In this document: positions 1 to 9,313 of the stretch, one piece after another
How the letters are laid out: each line of letters opens with the position of its first letter
How positions within the stretch are numbered: the first letter of the stretch is position 1
Origin: Blastomonas fulva
GTDB taxonomy: Bacteria; Pseudomonadota; Alphaproteobacteria; Sphingomonadales; Sphingomonadaceae
Assembly (NCBI RefSeq): GCF_003431825.1
Contig: NZ_CP020083.1
Location: 1,526,501 to 1,590,500, forward strand
Length of the DNA stretch: 64,000 nucleotides
Direction of reading: 5' to 3'
Translations under genes and position numbers: made by a program
Notes under the pieces: generated by a model
Database searches by the model: none
Seen by the model: the letters and a program-made list of their open reading frames with translations, nothing else
Told to the model about the DNA's origin: nothing

Positions 1-2784
1 GTAGGGCTTGCTCAGCAGCCTGACGCCTGCTTCCAAAGTGCCGCCATGGACGATGCCCTTTTCGGTATAGCCCGAGGTGAACAGCACCGCGAGTTGCGGG
101 ATCAGCTGCACCGCACGCTTGGCAAGCTCGTGGCTCTGCACCGGTCCCGGCATCACGACATCGCTGAACAGCATGTCGAGCGCGGTGCCGCTCTCGACGA
201 TGGCGAGGCCAGCGGCGGCATCGCGCGCGGTGAGGGTGGTATAGCCCAGCTCGCCCAGCAATGCGGTGACGGTGGTGCGGACATCGTCATCGTCCTCGAC
301 CACCAGGATCGTCTCGCTGCCGCCCGATATGGTGTCGGAACGCCGCTCAAGCGCTGCGGTGTCGGGGGTGGTTGATCGCGGCAGATAGATGCGGAAGGTC
401 GTGCCGATTCCCGGTTCGCTGTACACCGTGACATGCCCGCCCGATTGCTTGATCAGGCCATAGACCATGCTGAGGCCGAGCCCTGTGCCCTTGCCCACCT
501 CCTTGGTGGTGAAGAACGGCTCGAAGATCCGGTCGCGCACATCGGGCGGCATTCCGCTGCCGGTGTCGGTTACCGAGACCATGACATAGTCGCCCGCCTG
601 CATGTCCGGGTATTTGCAGGCGAACAGGTTGTCCACTGCGGCATTGGCCATCTCTATGGTGAACAGTCCGCCGCCGGGCATCGCATCGCGCGCGTTGATC
701 GCCAGGTTCAGGATCGCGTTTTCCAGCTGGCCATCGTCGACGAAGCAATCCCACAATCCGGTCTCGGCGGTGGTCTTGAGGCCGATGTGTTCACCCAGTG
801 CGCGGCGCAGCATGTCTTCCAGATTGCCGACCAGGCGCGGCAGGTTGACCGGCTTGGGCGCCAGCGGCTGCTTGCGGCTGAAGGCGAGCAACTGCTGCGC
901 CAGCCTCGTGCCCCGCGCCACGCCCGACAGCGCCAGGTCAAGCCGCTGGCGCGCGCGCTCGTTGCCCGCGACATCGCGGCCGAGCAGCTCCAGGCTGCCG
1001 CCGATGATCTGTAGCAGATTGTTGAAGTCGTGCGCGACACCGCCGGTCAGCTTGCCCACCGCTTCCATCTTCTGGGCATGGCGCAGTTGCGCCTCGGCGG
1101 CATCGCGCTCGGCCAGCGCCTTTTCAACCTGTGCCTTGAGCTCGGCGTTGAAATTCTCGCGCGCCATCCGCGCCTCTAGCTCGGCGGTGATGTTCTTGAC
1201 CTCCAGAACGGTCCCGATGGCAATGCCCGAGCCGTCCTGGATGGGGCTGGCGGAATAGGAGACCGGGTAGAAGCTGCCATCCTTGTGGACGAACACTTCT
1301 TCGCCCTGCACCTGATTAACCTCGGGCAATGCCCGGTCGATCGCACATTCGGCCAACGGAAATGGCTGCCCGCTGGGCCGGGTGTGGTGGATGACATCGT
1401 GGAGAATGCGGCCTTCGATTTCGGCGAAGCGGTAGCCTGTCAGTCGCTCGGCCGCATCGTTGAGGTAAACGCACTGCTGCTGGTCATCCATTAGGAACAC
1501 CGCCATTGATGTGTTGCCCAGCACGGTGTTGAGGCGGTTGGTGACGCTTTGCAGCTCGCGCATCGTGCGGTCGCGTTCGGTGATGTCCTCGATCGCGGCG
1601 TAGAACAGCCGCTGCTGCTGATCGACCAGCAATTGCAGGCGGACCGCGACGTTGTAGTCGGTGCCATCCTTGCGGCGGTGCACCGTCTCGAAGGTCAGCA
1701 TCTGCTGTTCGCCCGCGAGCAGCGGTGCGATCAGCGCGCGGAAGGTGTCCGCATCGATCATCGGCTTGATGTCGATCGGGGTCAGCGACCGGAGCTCTTC
1801 CATCGAATAGCCCAGATTGTCCCGTGCGCCGCGGTTGACCAGGATGAAGTTGAGCGTGTCCGCATCGAACAGGAACGCCTCGCTGACCGCATCCTCGACA
1901 ATCCGCCCCAGCCGCTCGACGCTGGAGGAGGATTTGAGCCGTTCGAGTTCGGCGGCGGAGCGACCGGCGAACAGTTCGAGGATTAGTGCGGGCTGGATAT
2001 GCTCGTCGATCGGGGCATCGTGCATCACCGACAGCAGGCCGATCAGCTTGCCGGTGCTCGAATGCAGCGGGACGCCGAGATAGCTCTCCACGCCCATCTC
2101 CACCAGCATGTGGTCATCGGGATACTGCGCTATCGCGTCCGATCGCACGAAGCAGATCCGGTTCTGCGCGACATCTTCGCAAGGCGTTCCGCGCAGGGCG
2201 TAATCGGTGCTGGGCTGCAGGCTGCCGTCCGCCCAGAAGCGGACGGTGCGCGCGGTGACGGGGTTGTCGGGGTCGATCTCGGCGATCGTCACCCATCGCA
2301 CCCTCAGCGCGCCGGCGAGCACCTCCACCGCCTTTTCCAGGAAAGGCTCGCCCACCAGCCGAGCGCAATCGATGAGCGGCTGCTGGATGTTGCGCATCCG
2401 CAGCTTGCGCGACATGTCCTTGGCGACGATCCAGAATCCGTCCGAGCCATCACCTTGGGTCGAAGCGGGGGAAATGCTGAGGCTCAGGCTGGTGGGAACG
2501 CCGTTGCGATGATGCGCGACCATGTCGCAACCGCCCGTGCCGTTGGCGATTCCTCGCTCGAGGCATGCGCGCAATGAGGCCGCATCAAGCTCGGGCAGCA
2601 CCTCGGTCACCGGTTGGCCGATGATATCCGCCGGCGAGTATCCCAGCGAATCGGCGGCAGCGGCGTTCCAGGCGCGGATGGTCCCGTCCTCGGCCAGCCC
2701 GATGATGATGTCCGAGCTGAAATCGAACGCGCCGACCGGCTGCATCAGCAGCGGCTCTGTTGTCGGGGAGTCCATAGTTGTCAT
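1..2784 (-). CDS. Hybrid sensor histidine kinase with PAS/GAF sensors and C-terminal receiver (partial, 3' end outside window)
   Basis: The reading frame is open from an ATG at 2784 to the left edge (928 codons) and has no stop, so the C-terminus is missing. Domains in order: an N-terminal PAS (about residues 20-130), GAF (about 140-290), two further PAS domains (about 300-545), HisKA with the phospho-acceptor His585 in the motif HDFNNLL, HATPase_c with DTGSGMP and GTGLGLSMV boxes, then a receiver domain. In the receiver the acidic pocket is EDDDD, the phospho-acceptor is Asp875 (FSDVVMPG) and the conserved Lys lies in the final SKPY, so probably only 20-30 residues are lost. No membrane segment is visible, so it is a cytoplasmic multi-sensor kinase; the GAF and PAS ligands are unknown. 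A second ATG three codons in is an alternative start. Confidence 0.93.
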   Translation of the reverse strand, partial: MTTMDSPTTEPLLMQPVGAFDFSSDIIIGLAEDGTIRAWNAAAADSLGYSPADIIGQPVTEVLPELDAASLRACLERGIANGTGGCDMVAHHRNGVPTSLSLSISPASTQGDGSDGFWIVAKDMSRKLRMRNIQQPLIDCARLVGEPFLEKAVEVLAGALRVRWVTIAEIDPDNPVTARTVRFWADGSLQPSTDYALRGTPCEDVAQNRICFVRSDAIAQYPDDHMLVEMGVESYLGVPLHSSTGKLIGLLSVMHDAPIDEHIQPALILELFAGRSAAELERLKSSSSVERLGRIVEDAVSEAFLFDADTLNFILVNRGARDNLGYSMEELRSLTPIDIKPMIDADTFRALIAPLLAGEQQMLTFETVHRRKDGTDYNVAVRLQLLVDQQQRLFYAAIEDITERDRTMRELQSVTNRLNTVLGNTSMAVFLMDDQQQCVYLNDAAERLTGYRFAEIEGRILHDVIHHTRPSGQPFPLAECAIDRALPEVNQVQGEEVFVHKDGSFYPVSYSASPIQDGSGIAIGTVLEVKNITAELEARMARENFNAELKAQVEKALAERDAAEAQLRHAQKMEAVGKLTGGVAHDFNNLLQIIGGSLELLGRDVAGNERARQRLDLALSGVARGTRLAQQLLAFSRKQPLAPKPVNLPRLVGNLEDMLRRALGEHIGLKTTAETGLWDCFVDDGQLENAILNLAINARDAMPGGGLFTIEMANAAVDNLFACKYPDMQAGDYVMVSVTDTGSGMPPDVRDRIFEPFFTTKEVGKGTGLGLSMVYGLIKQSGGHVTVYSEPGIGTTFRIYLPRSTTPDTAALERRSDTISGGSETILVVEDDDDVRTTVTALLGELGYTTLTARDAAAGLAIVESGTALDMLFSDVVMPGPVQSHELAKRAVQLIPQLAVLFTSGYTEKGIVHGGTLEAGVRLLSKPY

Positions 2785-2915
2785 TATCCCCCTAAGCCTT
2801 CGGTGCGACCCCAAAGCCCGTGAAGCTCCAGAAGACAGAAAACCCTCAGCCACGGAAATGTTCCGCCCCGGCCCAAAAGACCCGGCGCGATCGGGGAGAA
2901 ATCGCACTTTGCCGT

Positions 2916-2953
2916 TTACAGGCGTAGTCGAATCGATTACACCCGTGGTCGAA
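2916..2953. promoter_or_regulatory. Tandem direct repeat upstream of the blaI-type gene, candidate repressor operator
   Basis: Two 17-bp units, TTACAGGCGTAGTCGAA at 2916-2932 and TTACACCCGTGGTCGAA at 2937-2953, match at 14 of 17 positions. Their 21-bp period places them on the same face of the helix. Each contains a TAC-N4-GTA/GTG dyad, similar in layout to the TACA/TGTA dyads bound by BlaI/MecI repressors. The block ends 22 bp before the repressor start codon, which suits autorepression. Binding is inferred. Confidence 0.5.
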
Positions 2954-2975
2954 CTGTTGCAGAGAGACCCGATTC

Positions 2976-3347
2976 ATGGCCCCCGAACGTATCAGCGATG
3001 CCGAACATGCGGTGATGGAGGTGCTGTGGCAGCGATCCCCCTTGACCGCAGCCGATGTTGCCGAAGCGCTCGCCGATGCGCGCGACTGGACGCTGCAGAC
3101 GGTCAAGACATTGCTCTCGCGGCTCGCGAACAAGGGTGCGGTTTCCTACGAACAGGACGGCCGCCGCTATCTCTACAGCCCGATTCTGGCGCGCGAGGAT
3201 TATGTCGGCGATGAATCACGGCGGTTGGTCGATCGGCTTTTTGGCGGCCGTGCCGCCCCGCTTATTGCGCATCTGGCCGAACAGCAGAAATTCACGGCGG
3301 AGGATTTGGCCGAAATCGAGCGGCTGATCGGGGAGTTGAAGTCATGA
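2976..3347 (+). CDS. BlaI/MecI/CopY family transcriptional repressor
   Basis: A 123-residue protein with the winged-helix fold of the BlaI/MecI family: the recognition region SPLTAADVAEAL...WTLQTVKTLLSRLANKGAV is close to family consensus, followed by a wing and a C-terminal dimerisation helix. Family members repress their own operon and are cleaved when the partner M56 protease is activated. Here the stop overlaps the start of the M56 gene by ATGA, the classic blaI-blaR1 arrangement, so the two are translationally coupled. No beta-lactamase gene is adjacent, so the regulated targets lie elsewhere or the pair responds to envelope stress instead of beta-lactams. Confidence 0.95.
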   Translation: MAPERISDAEHAVMEVLWQRSPLTAADVAEALADARDWTLQTVKTLLSRLANKGAVSYEQDGRRYLYSPILAREDYVGDESRRLVDRLFGGRAAPLIAHLAEQQKFTAEDLAEIERLIGELKS

Positions 3348-5224
3348 TCGGGGATGGGCAGGTGAGTGCGTGGCTGCAGGATTTCGCGCATGGCGTGACC
3401 GGGCAGTGGCTGGTCGAAACGTTGATCGTCACCGCAGCGCTGATGGCGCTGGTGCTGGTGCTGCGGCGACCCGTCGCGCGGCATTTCGGCGCGGAGATCG
3501 CCTATCTGCTGTGGGCTATCCCGCTTGCGCGGCTGTTCATGCCGCCGGTGGTGCAGACGATCGAGGTTCCGGTGAGCGCGCCATCTGCGCAGGACATGCC
3601 GGGCACCGCCGCGATGGCGATGCCGGTCGCCGACATCGCAAGCCCGGTCGATGCGATGCCCGAGCCAGCGTTCGCCAATGGCTTGCTGGTCGATGCCGAC
3701 TGGTTTGCGATCTGTGTCACCATCTGGCTATGCGGTGCGGCGATATTCCTGATCGCGCAGCTGTCCGCCTATCTGCAGAACCGGCGCGAACTGCTCGAGG
3801 ATGCGGTCGAGGTCTCGCGGATGGACGACATTCGCGTGATCGAGATCGCCGGGATCGCCGGACCCTTCGCCTTCGGGCTGTGGCGGCGGTACATCGCGCT
3901 GCCGATCGGCTTTACCCAGGCGTACAACCCGATGGAGCGCGAACTGGCGCTGGCGCATGAGCGCTCGCATCACCGGGCGGGCGACCTGTGGGCGAACTTT
4001 GCCGCGCTCGCGATGCTGTCGCTGCACTGGTTCAACCCCGTCGCGTGGATGGCATGGCGCGCGTTCCGCTTCGATCAGGAAGCTGCCTGCGATGCCCGTG
4101 TGCTGCGCCGCCGCTCGTCGGCCGAGCGCACCGCTTATGCCCGCGCCATCGCCAAGGCGGCGACCGGCCACACATTGGCATTCGCCAGCCCGCTCAACCC
4201 CAAGGAAAAGATCGTCGAGCGTCTCAAGATCATGAAACAGCAGGACACATCGCGCACCCGCAAATGGCTGGGCGGCACGCTGATCGGCAGCGGTCTGATT
4301 ACCGCGATGGCGATGACCGCCACGGTCAGCTATGCCGTGCAGCCGGTCTCGCCGCCCCAGGTGCCCGAGGCTCCCGATGCACCGCAATCGCCGCGTGCGC
4401 CCGTTGTGCCCGACGCTCCGGATGCTCCGGACGGTCTGGACGCATGGGGAATGCCCGAGGCTCCCGCCGCTCCGGATGCGCCGATCACTCCGGTGATCAA
4501 GGACGGGGTCTACATCTACACCGTCAAGCGCGGCGGCAACGCCATCACCCTGCGGATGGACGGGCCGACCGATCGCGACGAAATCGAGCGCCGGGTCGAT
4601 GATGCCGAGGCGGCGCGTGCGGTGGCGCAAGGCGACCGGGCCATCGCCGAGGCCGACCGGGCGATCGCCGCAGCCGATGCCAGAGCGGCTGCCACCGAGG
4701 CACGTGCTGCCGTGCGCGACAGGGCCGAGCGCAACCGCGCGCACGCCATGGACCGCGCACAGCGCATGATCGTGCGCACCGGATCGCCCGACAATTACGT
4801 GGTGGAGATGGGCAAGGGGCACAGCCTGCGCATCCAGACCAAGGCCTGCGACGGCAAGTCCAAATCGGCCGCGTTCATGACCCAGACCGAAACCCGGGAC
4901 GGCAGGGTCACGCGTACAAAGGTGGTTACCTGCGGCCAGGTGATGCCCGATGAAGCGGAGATGGCCGCCAACATCGAAAGGGGCATGGCAGAAGCCCGCC
5001 GTGGCATGGCCGCCGCGCGTGCCGAAATCCGCCGCAACAAGTATCTGAGCGATGCCGAGCGTGCCGAGGCATTGCGCGGCCTGGACGAAGGAATGCGCGA
5101 GCTGCGCGCCGATCTTGCCGAGGCGCGGCGCGATCTGCACCGGGATCTCGAAGACGCCCGCCGCGACATGCGCGCCATGCCTGCGCCGCCTGTTCCGCCG
5201 GCGCCGCCTGCCGAACGCAACTGA
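3344..5224 (+). CDS. M56 family (BlaR1-type) membrane metallopeptidase with long charged periplasmic tail
   Basis: A 626-residue protein. The N-terminal half has three or four membrane helices (about residues 20-38, 45-60, 110-130 and 305-325) and the zinc protease motif HERSH at 205-209, typical of BlaR1/MecR1 peptidases. After the last helix comes a Pro/Ala/Asp-rich linker of PDAP-like repeats (about 335-385), then a segment very rich in Ala, Arg, Glu and Asp (about 410-480 and 540-620) that should be helical or coiled-coil. The penicillin-binding sensor domain of true BlaR1 (SxxK, SxN, KTG) is not seen. I infer an M56 sensor-protease that releases the upstream repressor, with a different extracytoplasmic signal. 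The short proline tail PAPPVPPAPP ends the protein. Confidence 0.9.
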   Translation: MIGDGQVSAWLQDFAHGVTGQWLVETLIVTAALMALVLVLRRPVARHFGAEIAYLLWAIPLARLFMPPVVQTIEVPVSAPSAQDMPGTAAMAMPVADIASPVDAMPEPAFANGLLVDADWFAICVTIWLCGAAIFLIAQLSAYLQNRRELLEDAVEVSRMDDIRVIEIAGIAGPFAFGLWRRYIALPIGFTQAYNPMERELALAHERSHHRAGDLWANFAALAMLSLHWFNPVAWMAWRAFRFDQEAACDARVLRRRSSAERTAYARAIAKAATGHTLAFASPLNPKEKIVERLKIMKQQDTSRTRKWLGGTLIGSGLITAMAMTATVSYAVQPVSPPQVPEAPDAPQSPRAPVVPDAPDAPDGLDAWGMPEAPAAPDAPITPVIKDGVYIYTVKRGGNAITLRMDGPTDRDEIERRVDDAEAARAVAQGDRAIAEADRAIAAADARAAATEARAAVRDRAERNRAHAMDRAQRMIVRTGSPDNYVVEMGKGHSLRIQTKACDGKSKSAAFMTQTETRDGRVTRTKVVTCGQVMPDEAEMAANIERGMAEARRGMAAARAEIRRNKYLSDAERAEALRGLDEGMRELRADLAEARRDLHRDLEDARRDMRAMPAPPVPPAPPAERN

Positions 5225-5308
5225 TCGCAGCCCGTTGCGGCGAGCGGGGGCAGCGCAAATATTGCGCCGCCCCTTTCGCTTTGGGGCGATCAATGCCACT
5301 TAGGCGCG

Positions 5309-6184
5309 ATGGAACTGCCTGCTGATCTTCCGACCGGCCTTGCCGAGACCATCGAACCGATGGTGCGCCGCGTGCTCGCGGGCAACCCGTCCGCGTTCAC
5401 CTATACCGGCACCCAGACCTATGTCGTGGGCAAGGGCGCAGATGTCGCGGTGATCGATCCGGGTCCGGCGGACCCTGCGCATATCGAGGCGATCCTGGCG
5501 ACCGTCGGCGATGCGCGCATCGCCGCGATCATGTGCACCCACACTCATCGCGACCACAGCCCCGCCGCAGCGCCGCTCGCGGCGCGCACCGGCGCGCCGA
5601 TCATCGGCTGCGCAGCGCTGATGCTCAGCGACGACGGCCCGCGCTCCGACGAGGCGTTCGATACCACCTACGCGCCCGACCGCGTGCTGGCCGATGGCGA
5701 AAGCGTTTCGGGCGATGGCTGGACATTGCAGGCCGTCGCAACCCCGGGGCACACCAGCAACCATCTGTGCCTGGCTCTGGTCGAAAGCGGCGCGCTGTTC
5801 ACCGGCGACCATGTCATGGGCTGGTCGACCAGCGTGATCTCGCCGCCTGATGGCGACATGGCCGATTATATGGCGAGCCTCGCCAAATTGCAGGAGCGCT
5901 CCGACCGCGTCTATTATCCCGCGCACGGTCCTGCGGTCGAGAACCCGGCCCAATTGGTGCGCGGCATGATGGGCCACCGCAAGCAGCGCGAGCGGCAGGT
6001 GCTGCGCCAGCTCGAGGCAGGCCCGCAGGCCATCCCCGACATGGTACCGCAGATGTACAAGGGCATCGATGAACGCCTGTACGGCGCGGCGGGCCGTTCG
6101 GTGCTCGCGCATCTGATCGATCTGAAAAACCGCGGCGCGGTCCGCCACGAAGGCGACGTCTGGGCGCTGATCCATGGCGATTAA
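5309..6184 (+). CDS. MBL-fold metallo-hydrolase (LACTB2/glyoxalase II-like)
   Basis: A 291-residue metallo-beta-lactamase-fold hydrolase. The di-metal motif HTHRDH is at residues 78-83, followed by GHTSNHLCL, a GDHVMG metal ligand and a final YPAHGP motif, with a C-terminal winged-helix-like extension (MYKGID...HLIDLKNRGAV), which is the layout of LACTB2-type proteins and bacterial relatives rather than of beta-lactamases. Substrate unknown; candidates are RNA or a thioester. It begins 84 bp after the M56 gene. Its last codons overlap the DUF4230 gene by 11 nt, so the two are probably co-translated. Confidence 0.9.
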   Translation: MELPADLPTGLAETIEPMVRRVLAGNPSAFTYTGTQTYVVGKGADVAVIDPGPADPAHIEAILATVGDARIAAIMCTHTHRDHSPAAAPLAARTGAPIIGCAALMLSDDGPRSDEAFDTTYAPDRVLADGESVSGDGWTLQAVATPGHTSNHLCLALVESGALFTGDHVMGWSTSVISPPDGDMADYMASLAKLQERSDRVYYPAHGPAVENPAQLVRGMMGHRKQRERQVLRQLEAGPQAIPDMVPQMYKGIDERLYGAAGRSVLAHLIDLKNRGAVRHEGDVWALIHGD

Positions 6185-6797
6185 GGGCAGTACTGCCGGC
6201 CTGCTGTTTGCAGGCGCGCTCGCGCTGGGCGCTGGCGGCACCTGGCTGGCGTCGGGGCTGATCGAGGACGACAATGTGGTGTCGGCCGAAGCGATGCTCG
6301 CCGGGTTCGAGCGGCGCAACCAGCTGGTCGTGCTGGTCGCGCAGGTGGTGCCCGTGGTCACCAACAAGGACCCCGGCTTTATCGGCATGTTCGATGCCGA
6401 GCAGACCGCGATCATCCCGGCCACCGTGAGCTATTCGGTGAACATGGCGAAGATGGGCCCCGATTCTGTCGCATGGAACGAGACCGAACGGCAGATGACA
6501 ATCACCGTGCCGCCGGTGATGATCCAGCCGCCCAACCTTCAGGAGCAGCAGGCGCGCTATTATCGCGACGGGCTGTGGGTCACCGGGGCGAGCGTGGAGC
6601 GTCTGTTCAAGGCCAACTCCGCCGCCGCGCTCAAACAGGCGCAGACGCTGGCGCGCAACGAATCGCTGGTGGCGATCGCCCGCGCCAGCGCGCGCGATGC
6701 CGTCGAGCGCAATGCGCGTGCGTATTTGAGCGGCGCAGGCATACAAGATGCTGTAGTGACCGTGCGAATTGCCAACCAGGGAGCCAATCTGCAATGA
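6174..6797 (+). CDS. DUF4230 domain-containing protein
   Basis: A 207-residue protein with an N-terminal hydrophobic segment (about residues 6-25) that is a signal anchor or signal peptide, followed by a soluble DUF4230 domain with a helical C-terminal half rich in Ala and Arg. The function of DUF4230 proteins is unknown; they resemble membrane-anchored periplasmic domains. It overlaps the preceding MBL gene by 11 nt and the following nadA by ATGA, so it lies inside a tight three-gene operon. Confidence 0.88.
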   Translation: MAIKGSTAGLLFAGALALGAGGTWLASGLIEDDNVVSAEAMLAGFERRNQLVVLVAQVVPVVTNKDPGFIGMFDAEQTAIIPATVSYSVNMAKMGPDSVAWNETERQMTITVPPVMIQPPNLQEQQARYYRDGLWVTGASVERLFKANSAAALKQAQTLARNESLVAIARASARDAVERNARAYLSGAGIQDAVVTVRIANQGANLQ

Positions 6798-7801
6798 CCG
6801 CCCAACCCCGTGAGAACCTGTCCGGCCTGGATCTGCGCGCCGAAATCGACCGGCTGCGCAAGGAGAGGAACGCGGTCATTCTGGCGCATTACTACCAGAA
6901 GCCCGAAATCCAGGACATCGCCGATTTCGTCGGCGATTCGCTCGAGCTGTCGCGGATCGCGGCCGAGACCGATGCAGACGTGATCGCGTTCTGCGGCGTG
7001 AAGTTCATGGCCGAAACCGCCAAGATCCTCAGCCCCGACAAGATCGTCATCCTTCCCGACATGGACGCCGGTTGCAGTCTGGAAGACAGCTGCCCGCCCG
7101 ACAAGTTCGCCGCGTTCCGTGCCGAGCACCCCGATCACATTGCGCTCACCTATATCAACTGCTCGGCGGCGGTGAAGGCATTGAGCGACATCATCGTGAC
7201 CTCGTCGTCTGCGGAAAAGATCCTCAGCCAGATCCCGGCGGACCAGAAGATCATCTTCGGCCCCGACAAGCATCTGGGCGGCTATCTGGTGCGCAAATTG
7301 GGCCGCGAGATGCTGCTGTGGCCCGGCGTGTGCATCGTCCACGAGGCATTCAGCGAGACCGAGCTGTTGAAGCTCAAGGCGCAACATCCCGATGCGCCTG
7401 TCGCCGCGCACCCCGAATGCCCCGCGCACATCCTCGATCATGCCGACATGGTGGGATCGACCAGCGCGATCCTGAAATTCGCCAAGGAAACCACCAGCGA
7501 CACCGTGATCGTCGCGACCGAGCCGCACATCATCCACCAGATGGAAAAAGCGGTTCCCGAAAAGACCTTCATCGGCGCGCCGGGTGCGGATGGCAATTGC
7601 AACTGTAACATCTGCCCGTATATGGCGCTCAACACGATGGAAAAGCTCTACGTTGCGCTGCGCGATCTGGAGCCGCGGATCGAGCTCGACGAGGCGCTGC
7701 GCCTCGACGCGAAGAAGTCGCTCGACCGGATGCTCGAAATGGCGAGCAGCACGGTGGGGCAGGGTGATCTTGGCCGCCCCGATCTGGCGCATCAGGACTG
7801 A
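6794..7801 (+). CDS. nadA: Quinolinate synthase NadA
   Basis: A 335-residue quinolinate synthase, which condenses iminoaspartate and dihydroxyacetone phosphate in de novo NAD synthesis using a [4Fe-4S] cluster. Conserved features are AHYYQKPEIQDIADF, DAGCSLEDSCP (Cys94), HPECP and the C-terminal NCNCNICPYM cysteine motif. I chose the ATG overlapping the DUF4230 stop because homology begins there, although the frame stays open upstream to 6473. Neither nadB nor nadC is adjacent, which is unusual since they often cluster. Confidence 0.97.
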   Translation: MTAQPRENLSGLDLRAEIDRLRKERNAVILAHYYQKPEIQDIADFVGDSLELSRIAAETDADVIAFCGVKFMAETAKILSPDKIVILPDMDAGCSLEDSCPPDKFAAFRAEHPDHIALTYINCSAAVKALSDIIVTSSSAEKILSQIPADQKIIFGPDKHLGGYLVRKLGREMLLWPGVCIVHEAFSETELLKLKAQHPDAPVAAHPECPAHILDHADMVGSTSAILKFAKETTSDTVIVATEPHIIHQMEKAVPEKTFIGAPGADGNCNCNICPYMALNTMEKLYVALRDLEPRIELDEALRLDAKKSLDRMLEMASSTVGQGDLGRPDLAHQD

Positions 7802-7816
7802 TGCGTCTGGCCTGAC

Positions 7817-7857
7817 GCCTGACACATCAGGCTTGGGGCGCTTAGCCCTTCGGGGCT
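7817..7857. terminator. Weak paired hairpins between convergent nadA and acyltransferase genes
   Basis: GCCTGA-CACA-TCAGGC (7817-7832) and AGCCC-TTCG-GGGCT (7844-7857) can form two short stems in the gap and across the stop of the convergent gene. There is no clear T-run, so terminator function is tentative. Confidence 0.3.
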
Positions 7858-8465
7858 GAATGCACCGCATTGCGCCCCGCCATCGCCGCGTAAAAGGCGA
7901 ATGCGGGGGCCATGTCCTTCTCGTAATCGCCGGTCGGGTGGATCACCGGTCCAAGCCCTGCGCGGCGGTTGCCATAATCCATGAACCCGCAGACGATCGG
8001 CACGCCCGCGCCATAGGCGATCCGGTAAAAGCCGGTGCGCCATGCGGTCACCGCCTTGCGCGTGCCTTCGGGCGCGATCGTCAGGATGAAGTCCTCGCGC
8101 GCGGCGAACTCGGCGATCATCTGCTGCACCATGTCGCCCGCAGCGCTGCGATCGACCGGGACCCCGCCCATCTGCCGCATGAACGTGTGAAACGGCCAGC
8201 GGAACAGCGATGTCTTGGCCATGAAATGCGTCTCGAGCCCCAATTCGCGGGTGACGCCCATGTAATTGGGGAAGTCCCAGTTGCTGGTGTGCGGCACCGC
8301 GATGATGATGTAGCGGCGCTCGGGCGGCGGGGTGCCGACCGCCGTAAACCGGTGACGGCGATAGATGAACATCATCAGTGCATACAGCGCGCGCGCGGCC
8401 CAGCCGAGATGCGCGGTCGAAGGCTCGCGCGACGGGGAAGGCACAGGCTCGCTCGCGTTCATCAT
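7842..8465 (-). CDS. Lysophospholipid acyltransferase family protein (PlsC-like)
   Basis: About 207 residues with the PlsC-type acyltransferase signature: the catalytic HTSNWD (H-x4-D) motif preceded by the strand RRYIIIAVP, and the downstream APEGTRK box that binds the glycerophosphate phosphate. Members acylate lysophospholipids or related glycerolipids at the inner membrane; which substrate is used here is unclear, and the protein is closer to short acyltransferases of lipid A/ornithine-lipid type than to PlsC itself. Start ATG at 8465 is preferred; a GTG at 8525 would add 20 residues with no visible homology. Confidence 0.88.
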   Translation of the reverse strand: MMNASEPVPSPSREPSTAHLGWAARALYALMMFIYRRHRFTAVGTPPPERRYIIIAVPHTSNWDFPNYMGVTRELGLETHFMAKTSLFRWPFHTFMRQMGGVPVDRSAAGDMVQQMIAEFAAREDFILTIAPEGTRKAVTAWRTGFYRIAYGAGVPIVCGFMDYGNRRAGLGPVIHPTGDYEKDMAPAFAFYAAMAGRNAVHSAPKG

Positions 8466-8569
8466 CCGTCCCCACACCTTGATGCAGGGCTCTTGCCCGG
8501 CATGATGGCCGGGCGCCGCTGTCACTGGATTCGCCTAGTGGCGCAAAGTGCCGGGCAGATCAATTGCCG

Positions 8570-8986
8570 TTACGGCATGTTTTGTTCGCGCCGGAACGGC
8601 CAGTCGGTGACGCCGCCCACCCAAAGCGCCCACCAGATGATCACCGGCTGCAGCAGCAGGCGCGGGGCGTGATAGGCCCAAGGCAGCGTCCGCCCGCCCA
8701 CCGCGATGTCATTGACCGCGTGGTTGATGTTGGCGGGCCACACGCACAATGCATAAAGCGCAAGCCCGATCCCTGCGGCAAAGCGGAGCCGCGGTACCAT
8801 CAGCCCGATCGCGCCTGCGATCTCGGCAACGCCCGTCAGGAAGACCACTTCGTCAGGAAACGGCACCCAGCCGGGCGTGATCGCCAGGAAGCCGCCCGGC
8901 GAGCGGATGTGGATGACGCCTGCGGCAAAATAGATCAGCGCCAGCAGCCAGCGAAATCCGGTGCGGACAGCGGACTGGCGCGGCAT
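8570..8986 (-). CDS. DoxX family membrane protein
   Basis: A 138-residue protein with four predicted membrane helices (FRWLLALIYFAAGVIH, VVFLTGVAEIAGAIGLMV, FAAGIGLALYALCVW and LLLQPVIIWWALWVGG). The pattern of the first helix and the Glu in helix 2 fit the DoxX/DUF417-like group. Function unknown; relatives are linked to redox homeostasis. The start ATG at 8986 lies 5 bp after the stop of the PhnA-like gene, so both are in one transcript. The longer frame upstream is the shadow of that gene. Confidence 0.85.
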   Translation of the reverse strand: MPRQSAVRTGFRWLLALIYFAAGVIHIRSPGGFLAITPGWVPFPDEVVFLTGVAEIAGAIGLMVPRLRFAAGIGLALYALCVWPANINHAVNDIAVGGRTLPWAYHAPRLLLQPVIIWWALWVGGVTDWPFRREQNMP

Positions 8987-8991
8987 CAGCG

Positions 8992-9303
8992 TCAGCGCTT
9001 GCGGACGAACTCGGCGCGCAGCACCAGACCCTTGATGCCGTCGAACCGGCAATCGATCTCCTGCGCGTCGCCGGTCAGCCGGATCGACTTGATCACGGTG
9101 CCGCGCTTCAATGTCTGGCCCGCACCCTTGACCTTGAGGTCCTTGATCAACGTCACCTGGTCGCCATCGGCGAGCAGGGTGCCTGCCGAATCGCGCACCT
9201 CGACCGCCTCGTCTTCGGACGGCGCGATAGTCAGATCGCCGGGGGCGGCCCATTCGCCGGTCGCTTCGTCATAGACATAGTCGTCGCTGTCGCTGGCGGT
9301 CAT
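8992..9303 (-). CDS. PhnA/YjdM-like domain protein without cysteines in the N-terminal ribbon
   Basis: A 103-residue protein. The C-terminal 70 residues match the PhnA (alkylphosphonate-associated, YjdM) domain: VRDSAG-x-L-x-DGD-x-VTLIKDLKVKG, then LKRGTVIKSIRLTGD and the ending IDCRFDGIKGLVLRAEFVRK. PhnA proteins normally carry an N-terminal zinc ribbon; here that part (DDYVYDEATGEWAAPG) keeps the tyrosine/strand pattern but has no cysteine, so it cannot bind zinc. Function of the family is unclear and it is no longer believed to act in phosphonate cleavage. First gene of a short minus-strand operon with the DoxX protein. Confidence 0.9.
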   Translation of the reverse strand: MTASDSDDYVYDEATGEWAAPGDLTIAPSEDEAVEVRDSAGTLLADGDQVTLIKDLKVKGAGQTLKRGTVIKSIRLTGDAQEIDCRFDGIKGLVLRAEFVRKR

Positions 9304-9313
9304 ATGCGTCGTC

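Noticed and set aside
5309..6184. MBL-fold gene next to the blaI/M56 pair taken as a beta-lactamase
   Set aside because: Motif order and C-terminal winged-helix region match LACTB2-like hydrolases, and no signal peptide is present.
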